Assembly: GCA_020632995.1 (NCBI GenBank)
Contig: JACKEN010000012.1
Location: 62,001 to 126,000, forward strand
Direction of reading: 5' to 3'
Source of the DNA: Deltaproteobacteria bacterium
GTDB lineage: Bacteria; Myxococcota; Kuafuiibacteriia; Kuafuiibacteriales; Kuafuiibacteriaceae
DNA: 64,000 nucleotides
Part shown: positions 55,486 through 64,000 of the stretch, piece by piece
How the letters are laid out: the number at the start of each line of letters is the position of its first letter
How positions within the stretch are numbered: the stretch's first letter is position 1
Translations under genes and position numbers: made by a program
The notes under the pieces: generated by a model
Database searches by the model: none
The model's input: only the letters and a program-made list of their open reading frames with translations
Told to the model about the DNA's origin: nothing

Positions 55486-56908
55486 ATGTCGCGCTCTGTC
55501 TCGCAACGCGTGTCCCCGCCGGAGCTGCCGACGCCCGATCAGGCGCGGCTGGTGGGGCAGGTCCTGGCCGGTCGCTACAAGATCGAGTCGGTGATCGCGG
55601 GCGGCGCGATGGGGCACGTCTACCGCGCGGTGCAGCTGCCCTTCGAGCGCATCGTGGCGGTGAAGGTCCTGTACTGCCAGGACGACGACGCGACGAACCA
55701 GCGCTTCCGGCGGCGCTTCGAGCGCGAGGCCTCGATCGCCTCGCAGCTCGCGCCCGAACATCGTCACGATCATCGACTACGGCGAGACCGACGACGGCGA
55801 CGTGTTCATGGCGATGGAGTACCTGGACGGCAAGCCGCTGTACCGCGTGCTCCAGGAGTGCGGACCCTTCCCGGCGCGGCGCGCGCTGAACGTGGCCATC
55901 CAGGTGGTGCGCGCCCTGCGCCGCGCCCACTCCATGGGGGTGGTGCACCGCGATCTCAAGCCGGCCAACATCATGCTCCGGCCGGACGACGACGACCTCG
56001 ACTTCGTCAAGGTGCTGGACTTCGGCCTGGTGAAGGTCTTCGCGCCCGAGGCGGCGGAGGCCGACGGCATCACCGACGAGCACCTCACCTCGGTGGGCGC
56101 GATGATGGGGACGCCGGGCTACATGGCGCCCGAGCAGGCGGTGGGGGAGCGGGTGGACGGGCGCGCCGACCTCTACTCGCTGGGCGTGATCCTGTTCCAG
56201 CTCCTCACCGGGCGGCTGCCCTTCGAGGGCGACTCCATCGTCGACCTCATCACCGCGCAGGTGATGAAGCCGGTGCCCTTCGTGCGGGAGCTCGAGCCCG
56301 ACGTCGAGTGCCCGGACGAGCTCGAGGCGATCGTGCACCGTTGCCTGCACCGCAACCGCTCCGAGCGCTACGCGAACGCCGACGAGCTCCTCGCCGCCTT
56401 CAAGTCGGTGTGGCGGCTCGAGACCGATCACAGCTTCGGCACCGAGACCTCGCTGCCGCCGTATCGGCCGATGCCCGAGCAGTTCACGGTGCGGAGCGCC
56501 GCCCCTGTCTCCGGTCCCCTGGTCGAGGTGGACGAGGCGGCCCTGCCGGTGGTGCCCCTCGAGCGCTCGTCCTACGCCCAGGCCCCGGCGGTGCCGCGCC
56601 GCCCGCCTCCGCCTCCGCCCACGAAGCTCTCGTGGTGGCTCCTGCCGGCCGCGGTGGCCCTCGCGGTGCTGGTGGGGGCAGGGCTGGCCCTGTTGCGCCC
56701 GATCACCCCGGCCCCCGCCGCAGCCTCGGTCGCCCCGGGCGGCGGCCTGGTCGATCTGCCGGACGACGGCGAGGCCCGCGCCCCGGCGAGGCCGAGCACC
56801 GTGCGCCCGGCGCCGGTGAAGGTGCCGGTGGTGCCGGTGAACCCCGCGCCCGCAACCAAGGTTGCGCCCGAGGAAGACCCCGAGGAGTACAAAGGCAACC
56901 CCTACTGA
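55486..56908 (+). pseudogene. Eukaryote-type Ser/Thr protein kinase, membrane-anchored; one frameshift
   Basis: 474 aa once a 2-base gap near 55757 is restored. Kinase motifs span the break: the Gly-rich region IAGGAMGHVYRAV, lysine in VAVKVLYC, then after the break IVTIIDYG, HRDLKPANIM, DFGLVK and GTPGYMAPEQ. A Pro-rich linker leads to one membrane helix (WWLLPAAVALAVLVGAGLAL) and a short outer tail. Such kinases are abundant in myxobacteria. Catalytic residues are all present, so the break is probably a sequence error. One GCAA-N6-TTGC site at 56852. Confidence 0.82.
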
Positions 56909-56968
56909 GGGTACGCGAAAGTTGACCACAGATCGGGAACCCTCCATTCTCGGTGCGACGATCTGCGC

Positions 56969-59875
56969 ATGGCCAAGGCACGAGCGAAGAAGACCGAAGA
57001 GACCTCCGACCTGCCCGTCGACGACGACGGGATGATGGTGGTGCCGTCTCGGGGCATCGAGGCCCTGGGCATCGGCATGCTCATCCTGGCCCTCGGCCTG
57101 TGCTTCGCGCTGTTCTCGTTCGACCCCGGCGACGCCGCGGGGCGCGGGAACCTGGTGGGGCCGCTCGGCTCCGGCGTGGCTCGCACCATCCTGGGTGGCA
57201 TCGGGGTGGCTGGCTACGTCGTCGGCCTCCTCGGCGTGGCCCTCGCCGGCGCCACCCTCTTCGGACGCGTGCGCCTGCCCTCGCCCCTGGCCGCGGTGTC
57301 CGCGGCGAGCCTGATGATCGGCACCTGCGTCCTCGCCCAGCTGGTGGTGGGGGAGCCGGCGGTGCTCGGGCACCCGGCGGGCGGGGCCCTGGGGCTCGTG
57401 CTCTCGGAGCTGCTGCGTGGGGTGGCCGGCCCGGCCGGCGCCGCGCTCTTCGGGGTGGGGCTGGTGCTCCTCGGGGTCATCGGCATCAGCAACCTGTCCT
57501 TCTCCCTCGCGCTCTGCAAGAGGGCTTTCGCGCCATCCGCTTCGTGGGCGCGGCCCTGACCGGGCGCCTGCAGGTCTGGCGTGAGGCCTCCGCGGTGGCC
57601 CGCCAGCGCGAGGCCGAGCTGCTCGAGGCGGCGCGCTCCCGGCGGGCCCAGGCCCGGATGGAGCAGGACGAGCGGGCCCGGCTCCTCCAGGAGGACATGG
57701 ACGAGAAGCGCCGCATGGCGGTGCTGAAGGCCACCGCCAAGGCGGAGGAGAAGGCCCTCAAGAAGATCGCGGCGTTGGAGGCCAAGGCCCGGGTGGAGCA
57801 AGCCCTCTTGCTCACCGCGGGGGACAGGAGGCCGAGGCCGAGGAGGTCGAGGCGGAGTCCTCCGAGGCGTCCACCGACGGCTTCGAGGTGCAGGACCCCG
57901 CCATCGTCTCCGCCCTCCCGGTGGAGGCCGACGACGATGAGGAGGTGGGCGAGGTGGTCCTGTCCTCCGAGCCGCAGGTCGTCTTGCCCCGCGTCGCGGA
58001 GCCCGCCACCGTGGCCTTCGAGGTGCAGCCCTCGGCCGACGTCATCGACGACATCGACCGGCGGACCCAGCTCCCCGCGCCGGCGCGCCGCGCCGAGCCC
58101 GAGGTGGTGGTGGCGGCGCCCTCGATCATCGAGGAGGTCGAGGACGACGAGGAGGACGAGGGCTACGAGGACGAGGAGGCGCTCTCGGAGGCGCCCGCGC
58201 GCGCCCGGCCCGCGGGGCCGAGGACGAGGCGAGCACCGGCGAGCTGGTCATCCACGAGCGCAAGGCGTGCGAGGCCCACTTCGAGGACGACGCGCCAGCC
58301 CCGGTGAAGGTGGAGGAGGAGAAGCCGGTCTACGAGCTGCCTCCGATCAACCTCTTGGACTACGAGGGCGAGGAGCCCGAGCCGGTGGACTCGCTCGGCC
58401 TGAAGGCCAAGGCCACCCGCCTCGAGGAGAAGCTGAAGACCTACGGGGTGGACGGCAAGGTGACCGCGATCCGGCCCGGGCCGGTGGTGACGACCTACGA
58501 GTACCAGCCCGCCCCCGGGGTGAAGGTCTCGAAGATCCAGAACCTCTCCGACGACATCGCGATGAGCATGGAGGCGGTGCGGGTGCGCATCGTGGCCCCC
58601 ATCCCGGGCCGCGGGGTGGTGGGCATCGAGCTGCCGAACGACAAGCGCGAGAACGTCTACCTGAAGGAGGTCGTGGCCCACGACCGCTTCAAGAAGTCCT
58701 CGTCGCTGCTGACCCTGGCCCTCGGCAAGGACGCCGAGGGCGAGGTGCAGATCCGCAACCTCCAGAAGATGCCGCACCTGCTGATCGCGGGCACCACCGG
58801 CTCCGGCAAGTCGGTGTCGATCAACACCATGGTGCTGTCGGTGCTCTACAAGGCCACCCCGGACCAGGTGAAGTTCATCATGGTCGACCCGAAGATGCTG
58901 GAGCTGTCGCTGTACAACGACATCCCGCACCTCCTGCTCCCGGTGGTGACCGACCCCAAGAAGGCGTCGCTCGCCCTGCAGTGGGCGGTGGACGAGATGG
59001 AGCGCCGCTACCAGATGCTCTCGGACATGAAGGTCCGCGACATCGGCGGCTTCAACAAGAAGCTCGAGAAGCTCCGGGCGCAGCGTAAGCGGGTCGAGGC
59101 GGAGTCGGTGCTCGAGGACGAGGAGTTCGCGGAGGCGCAGGAGGCCCATGACCCGGCGGGGCTGATCAAGGACCCGTGGCGCGGCCAGGACCTGCCGGAC
59201 GATCTGCCCTACATCGTGGTGCTCATCGACGAGTTCGCGGACCTCATGTGCGTGGCGCCGAGGGACGTCGAGGCGAGCGTGCAGCGCCTGGCCCAGAAGG
59301 CCCGCGCGGCCGGCATCCACGTGCTCCTGGCCACCCAGCGGCCCTCGACCGACGTCATCACCGGCGTCATCAAGAACAACTTCCCCTCCCGGATCTCGTT
59401 CCGGGTGGCGTCGCGGCACGACTCCGGCACCATCTTGAACAGCCCGGGGGCCGAGAACCTGCTCGGCATGGGTGACTCGCTCTTCTTGAGCGTGGCCTCG
59501 CCCACCCCCGAGCGCATCCACGGCGCCTTCGTCTCCGAGGACGAGGTGGAGCGGGTGGTGGACTTCTGGAAGGCCCAGGCCAAGCCGAAGTACGACGAGA
59601 CCATCCTGCAGGCGAAGGACGACGACGAGGACGGCGGCGGCTTCAGCGACGACGAGCGCGACGAGCACTACGACATGGCGGTCAAGATCGTCACCGAGAC
59701 CAAGCGCGCCTCGATCTCCGCTCTGCAACGTAGGTTGCGCGTGGGCTACAACCGCGCCGCCCGCATGGTCGAGATGATGGAGCACGACGGCATCGTGGGC
59801 CCGCCCTACGGCCCGAAGGGCGAGCGCGAGGTGCTGGTGAACGCGATCGGCCCGGACGGCCCGCCGCGCAGCTAG
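56969..59875 (+). pseudogene. ftsK: DNA translocase FtsK/SpoIIIE; three frameshifts, probably sequence errors
   Basis: A 969-aa DNA pump that clears chromosomes through the division septum. The N-terminus has four membrane helices (57000-57500), then a Glu/Ala-rich linker, then the intact motor (58300-59875) with Walker A GTTGSGKS, Walker B VVLIDEFADLM and the C-terminal gamma winged helix (ISALQRRLRVGYNRAARMVEMME) that reads KOPS. Single-base gaps near 57517, 57820 and 58215 break the frame; restoring them gives an exact multiple of three. The first break is beside a near-match to the GCAA-N6-TTGC motif, and the second is within 20 nt of an exact copy (57798). Another exact copy lies in the gamma domain (59725). 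Confidence 0.9.
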
Positions 59876-59880
59876 TCCCC

Positions 59881-60462
59881 GTGCGGGTCCTCATCCTCGA
59901 CAACTACGACTCCTTCACCTTCAACCTGCACCAGTACGTGGGGGCGCTCGGCGCCACCTCGCAGGTCGAGAAGAACGACGCCCTCGACCTCGCCGGGGTG
60001 GAGGCATTGGCCCCCGACCGCATCATCCTGTCCCCTGGCCCCGGCCGCCCCGAGCGGGGGGAGGACTTCGGGGTCTGCGGCAACGTCATCACCGCGCTGT
60101 CCGACCGGATCCCCATCCTGGGGGTGTGCCTGGGCCACCAGGGCATCGTGGCCCGCTTCGGGGGCCGGGTAGTGCGGGCGCCGCAGGTGATGCACGGCAA
60201 GACCAGCCGCATCCGGCACGCCGGGTCGGGGCTCTTCGTCGGGCTCGAGCAGGACCTCGAGGTGATGCGCTACCACTCCCTGGTGGCGGAGCGGGCCTCG
60301 ATGCCGGACTGCTTGCAGATCACGGCGGAGACCGCGGACGAGGCGCGCCTGGTGATGGCGGTGGAGCACGTGTCGCGCCCGCTCTTCGGGGTGCAGTTCC
60401 ACCTGGAGAGCATCGGCACCCCGTGCGGCATGGCGCTCCTCGAGCGCTTCCTCCGGCTGTAG
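59881..60462 (+). CDS. pabA: Glutamine amidotransferase of anthranilate/aminodeoxychorismate synthase
   Basis: A 193-aa class I glutaminase that supplies ammonia for folate or tryptophan synthesis. It opens with ILDNYDSFTFNL; the nucleophile Cys is in GVCLGHQ, and the His/Glu pair is in GVQFHLESI. TrpG and PabA cannot be separated without the partner synthase, which is not adjacent. The GTG start is 5 nt after ftsK. Confidence 0.9.
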   Translation: MRVLILDNYDSFTFNLHQYVGALGATSQVEKNDALDLAGVEALAPDRIILSPGPGRPERGEDFGVCGNVITALSDRIPILGVCLGHQGIVARFGGRVVRAPQVMHGKTSRIRHAGSGLFVGLEQDLEVMRYHSLVAERASMPDCLQITAETADEARLVMAVEHVSRPLFGVQFHLESIGTPCGMALLERFLRL

Positions 60463-60468
60463 GCCGGG

Positions 60469-61903
60469 TCAGGGGAGGCGGTAGCCCAGGCGGAAGCCGC
60501 CCCAGTGCCGGCCGTCGACGAAGATGGGCACCGAGACGTCCTTCATGAGCACGAAGGTGCCGCCGCCCATGTCGCGCCGATAGGTCTGCACGAGCGGGCC
60601 GGCGGTGTTGCGCCCCGCCGCGAGCCCCACGCGGTCGTCGAAGATGCGCCGATTCCGGCAGTTCGCCGCGTTGAACACCGGGTCGTGGGTCTGCGGCTTG
60701 GAGTACTTCGAGTTGTGGGTGGGCAGGTAGCCGCGATCGTCCACCGCGGCGCAGAACACGACGCCGGGCAGGCGCGCGGCGAGCTCGTCCTGGAAGGTGC
60801 GAAGGCGGCGATCGCACAGCGTGGTGTACTTCGCCATGAACTGCGCGGGGTCCGTCCCGGCGACGGGCTCGAGGTGGCGATCGAAGAGCCCGCCTCGGTC
60901 GATCTCGTGGTTGGCGAGCGCCTGCTCGAAGGCGGCGCTCACGAAGGCGGCGCCTTCTTGCGCGAGCATCACGTACGGGGTGTCGGGCGTCTCGATGTGC
61001 GCGCGCACGAAGAGCCGGCCGAGGTCCTCGGAGCGCTCGATGAGGCCGTCCGCCTCCTGGCTCGCGCTCTCGAGGCCCTTCGACGCGATCGCGGCGTCGC
61101 GGGTGAGGGCCTCGAGGCTCTGGCCGAGCTCGGCCACCGCCCCGCGACCGAGGCGGCGCCATCACCGATGCGGTGCGCGCGATCGTCGGCGTCCGCGAGC
61201 GCGCCCGCCGCGCTCGTGAGCGCCTCGCGCATCGGCTCGGTCTCCTCGCGCACCGCGTAGGCGAGGTCCTTGGCGTCGGTGCTGCGCTCGACGACCGCCC
61301 CCAGGCTCTGGATGAGGCGGCCCACGATCTCCGAGATGTGCTGCGTCGCCTCCTGGGTCTGCTGCGCGAGGAGCTTGACCTCGTCGGCCACCACCGCGAA
61401 GCCGCGGCCGGCCGCCCCCGCCCGCGCGGCCTGGATGGCGGCGTTGAGGGCGAGCAGGTGCGTCTTGTCCGCGATCGCGTCGATGTGAGCGGTGACCCGA
61501 CCGACCTCGGCGATGGTCTCCTGGCTGGTCTCGAGCACGGAGGCGACGAGGTCCACGCCCTCGATGAGCGCGCCGACCTTGTCCGACGCCAGCTGCATTC
61601 GGGCCTGGGAGGCGTCGAGCTCACGCCGCGCGGACTGCACCGCGTCTCGTGATGAGCTGGCGCCCACCGCGATCTCGCTCGCCTCGTCCGCGATCCGACC
61701 CACCGAGGCCTCGACGTGCCCGAGCTCGGTCGCCTGGGTGCCCACCGCGGCGCTCACCCCCGCCATGTGCCCGGCGAGCTGGACGATCGCCTCGCTCAGC
61801 TGGCCGCCGTGCTCCACGAAGGCCCAGGCGTGCGCTCGACCGCGGCGTCTTTGGCGGCGGCGCTCGTAGGGGTCGGCGGGAGGCTCTGGAGGGTCTCTGT
61901 CAT
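60469..61903 (-). pseudogene. Chemoreceptor-like (MCP signalling domain) soluble protein; two frameshifts
   Basis: 478 aa once two single missing bases (near 61150 and 61818) are restored. The core is an MCP signalling helix pair with the hairpin ADKTHLLALNAAIQAARAGAAGRGFAVVADEVKLLA (quoted in part: LALNAAIQAARAG, GRGFAVVADEVK). After the second helix a soluble domain with RGYLPTHNSKYS and GRHWGGFRLGYR resembles a cytoplasmic sensory module. No membrane helix or signal is present, so it is a cytosolic receptor. Its partner che genes are not in the window. Confidence 0.8.
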
Positions 61904-63086
61904 GGCGCGACCTGAACCTCGCAGGAGGCCCGCATCTACGGTCGGCGCGCCCGGGGGGCCTTGAAGCGCGCTGCCGCTCGAGTGGGGCGGGTGTTCCAAC
62001 TTTGGCCGCCCGCCCCGGGTCCCAGCAGGCCGCGAAGAGCCAGCTGCCCCCAGCCTTCGAGTGGACTCCAGGTAGCCGGCTCTCGCCGGCCCACTGCAGC
62101 AGGTCGGCTGCCCCGGTTCGATCGCCGGGCGGTGACCTCAGGCGGTCTCGATTTACGAGCGCGCAGGCGGCGCCCCAGGATGTCCGCCAGGCGCGCTTGC
62201 CGGCGAAGGTCCTCGCGCGTCGAGGTCGAGTCGATCCTTGCTCCGGTGGACCATGTCGCGCGCCCCGACAGGACCTTGAGCGCTGCAGGGCAGCAACATC
62301 CAGCTGTTGGAGCCAGCGACGCTACGGGCACGGCCGCGCCGGGGACGCTCTTCCCGCGGTTGTGCTGCGCGCGGTAACGTCGTCCCTCGGCGTCGAGAGG
62401 ACGCGAACAGGCTCTGGAGGTCGCTGCCGATGCCGTTGCTTGCCGGCCTCGGTGGGGGCGCGAACCGTGGCCCAACCGACCGGTGGTGCGTCCGCGCTTG
62501 CTCGACCGTGGCTCGGATGGCGTAGCTCAGGGCGGCGATGCGGTCTGCTCAGCGTCGGCGTCACTTCGCACCGCGACGACGAAGTCCTGGTTGGTCTCTG
62601 GTTAATTCGTGAAGCGCGGCTCGGCACGGGCGGAGACTGGCGAACCCACTTCAACCAGAGCATAAGGCCGCTGCAGCTGGTCGAGATCCAGTCGGACCCG
62701 CGTCCAGCGCCGCGTTCAGGCGTTCTTCTTGCCCGCCACGTCCGACGTGAGGGCGGGTTCCCCGGCATCCCCCATGCCTGCTCCGCCCCGGGCCGGCGTG
62801 CCGAACCAGCCAGAATGGCGACTTCTCGTCCAGCCCAACTCGGTGGCGGTGGAACTGGCGGCGCAGCCGAGTCCGGCTTCGGCGAGGACGCTCGTGACCT
62901 CGGCAGGAGACTCTGGACGGCTTGTCGAGAGGCGCTCGGCAGGACTGCACCCATCGGGCATGGTCGCCATGCTGGCGCGGGGCGGTCGCTTCGAGCTTTG
63001 GCCGCCCCCAGGCCCCGCCCGCCGCAAGCGCCCCCCAGGCCTGGCCCGATGGAGCGGGGTGGGCCAGCTCCGCCGGCCCACGAATG
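61904..63086. other. 1.2-kb stretch without a convincing gene
   Basis: Reading frames here lack the steady third-position GC of the neighbouring genes, and none shows a domain. The base composition is slightly less GC-rich and includes TTAATTC near 62600. Two similar GC-rich phrases containing TTTGGCCGCCC occur near 62001 and 62998. It may be a decayed gene or a regulatory/intergenic island. A sequence near 62107 (GGTTCGATCGCCGG) resembles a tRNA T-arm but no other arm is present. Confidence 0.5.
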
Positions 63087-63090
63087 CAGA

Positions 63091-63124
63091 AAGGCCGGCG
63101 ACCCCCGAAGGGATCACCGGCCTT
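63091..63124 (-). terminator. Rho-independent terminator of the 149-aa protein gene
   Basis: AAGGCCGG and CCGGCCTT (63091-63098, 63117-63124) pair perfectly, with further inner pairing around a CTTCG-type loop. On the minus strand the stem is followed by TTTCTG. It lies about 40 nt beyond the stop at 63161. Confidence 0.75.
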
Positions 63125-63160
63125 GGCACGCCCTCGGAGGCGGTCGCGCGTGCGCGCAGG

Positions 63161-63610
63161 CTACTTGAGGAGCTCGGGCTTGGACGCGCGGGCGCGGTTG
63201 CCGGCGGTCAGGTCCTCGTGCTTCGAGGCCGCGGCGTAGATGGCCTTCAGGCCGGCGGTGGAGGTGTCGCGCACCTGGCCGAGGAAGCCGTCGCCCTTGC
63301 TCGCGCTGCGGGCGGCCAGCATCCAGCTGTTGGCGGCCTGCTTGAGCTCGGACGCGCCGACCTGGCCGGAGTTGCGGCTCTTCGCGATCTTCACCGCGGT
63401 GTCGTAGACCATGGCGTCGAGGGCCTTGAACTCACCGGCGCTGCCGGCCTTGTTCAGGATCTCGTCGCGCACCTCGGGCTTCGAGAGGGTGGCGGCGTCG
63501 CGGGCGCCGTTGGCGGAACGCGCCATGGCGGCGTCGAGGCGCTTCTCGGAGGCCTGGATGGCGTGCTGGGCTTCGGTAAGGCTGACGCGGTTGTCGATCT
63601 TGATGGCCAT
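63161..63610 (-). CDS. Small Ala-rich helical protein of unknown function
   Basis: A 149-aa protein, mostly helix (TEAQHAIQASEKRLDAAMARSA, FKALDAMVYDTAVKIAKS, LKQAANSWMLAARSASK), with no signal peptide. It is not a recognised family. GGGGAG lies 8 nt before the ATG, and a strong terminator follows, consistent with good expression. It follows the SCP2-like gene by 28 nt and is probably co-transcribed with it. Confidence 0.65.
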   Translation of the reverse strand: MAIKIDNRVSLTEAQHAIQASEKRLDAAMARSANGARDAATLSKPEVRDEILNKAGSAGEFKALDAMVYDTAVKIAKSRNSGQVGASELKQAANSWMLAARSASKGDGFLGQVRDTSTAGLKAIYAAASKHEDLTAGNRARASKPELLK

Positions 63611-63638
63611 TGTCTTGTCTCCCCTTCTGGTTGGTCCG

Positions 63639-64000
63639 TTATCGTCCCATGCGGACGGAGAGCATGCTCCGGCCGCGTTCGAGTAGCTGAAAGAGCGGAA
63701 CGAGGAGCTCGATGTCGCCCTCGAGGCGCAGGGCGCCCGAGGTCAGCTCCGCTTCCGCGTCCACCGTGCCGTCGAGGATCTGCCGCAGGACAGCCTGCCG
63801 AGTCACGAGTCGGAGCTCGGCCTCGGTGTCCGCCCCCCACTGGAGCGGCGCCTTGCTGTCGCCGAACCGCACGGTCACCGAGCGGTCATCGGCCACGTCC
63901 AGGGCGATCCGGCCCCGCTGGGCCAGAAAAGCCGCCGGCTTCTCCTCGAAGGCGTTCACGAGCGCTCCGATGAACGCCTCGCACGCGCTGTCGGAGATCA
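63639..64000 (-). CDS. SCP2-like sterol/lipid-binding domain protein (partial)
   Basis: At least 120 residues, open at the right window edge; sense codons continue to position 64000 (DSACEAFIGALVNAFEEKP and onward). The SCP2 pattern is visible: ALDVADDRSVTVRFGD, TRQAVLRQILDGTVDAEAEL, GALRLEGDIELLVPLFQLL. The family binds lipids or acts as an accessory domain. An internal GTG at 63959 is a possible but less likely start. Confidence 0.7.
   Translation of the reverse strand, partial: ISDSACEAFIGALVNAFEEKPAAFLAQRGRIALDVADDRSVTVRFGDSKAPLQWGADTEAELRLVTRQAVLRQILDGTVDAEAELTSGALRLEGDIELLVPLFQLLERGRSMLSVRMGR

Noticed and set aside
62085..62140. tRNA-like T-arm (GGTTCGATCGCCGG)
   Set aside because: No acceptor, D or anticodon arms can be folded around it and the loop/stem register is wrong.

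Overview
This window reads as chromosomal DNA of a Myxococcota (deltaproteobacterial) predator- or saprophyte-type bacterium. GC is very high, roughly 70% by eye, and genes are packed tightly with many GTG starts and 4-nt GTGA/ATGA overlaps. The protein styles are typical of that group: choice-of-anchor/VWA surface proteins, a DUF4388 protein, a eukaryote-like Ser/Thr kinase, an AT-hook protein, a histone-like Lys tail, and large unique lipoproteins. No rRNA, tRNA, CRISPR array, phage or recognisable insertion sequence was found.

Layout. 0-3 kb: a DsrE-like gene divergent from an AraC regulator, a charged unknown protein, a 174-bp hairpin element and a TetR regulator. 3.3-5.8 kb: argC-argB-DUF2270 operon. 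5.8-10 kb: a secreted YyaL-type thioredoxin protein divergent from a VWA lipoprotein. 10-15 kb: recA, aat, a small AT-hook protein, comM and an M23 lipoprotein, all leftward. 15-18.6 kb: a 1098-aa surface protein. 18.8-23.8 kb: a complete group 3b [NiFe] hydrogenase operon with a cyclic-nucleotide-binding protein and a maturation protease. 23.8-27.3 kb: an 1178-aa unknown protein. 27.4-33.8 kb: ABC1 kinase, membrane protein, AP-superfamily enzyme and MMPL exporter. 33.8-39 kb: a Pro-rich unknown, methionine aminopeptidase and a three-gene membrane cluster resembling ExbB/ExbD. 39-46.8 kb: an oxidoreductase with a histone-like tail, a HAD phosphatase, several small proteins and a PAP2 enzyme. 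47-50 kb: B12-dependent ribonucleotide reductase with twin operators. 50-55 kb: an envelope lipoprotein, M50 protease, a deacylase-like enzyme and LolA. 55.5-62 kb: Ser/Thr kinase, FtsK, PabA/TrpG and a chemoreceptor-like protein. 62-63.1 kb: non-coding. The end holds a small helical protein and a partial SCP2-like gene.

The most striking signal is not a gene. A gapped palindrome, GCAA-N6-TTGC, occurs at least 19 times where about 0.5 copies are expected. All copies lie inside unrelated genes and force rare codons (CAA, TTG, GCA, CTT, GTT). It behaves like a highly iterated palindrome or a methyltransferase/architectural-protein site. A second theme is that every reading-frame break I found (about 17) lies between 41 and 62 kb. 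Several sit on or next to this motif, so they look like sequencing or assembly indels, perhaps induced by a modified base, rather than gene decay. Third, recA and comM share a twin 13-bp repeat upstream, suggesting one recombination/competence regulon.
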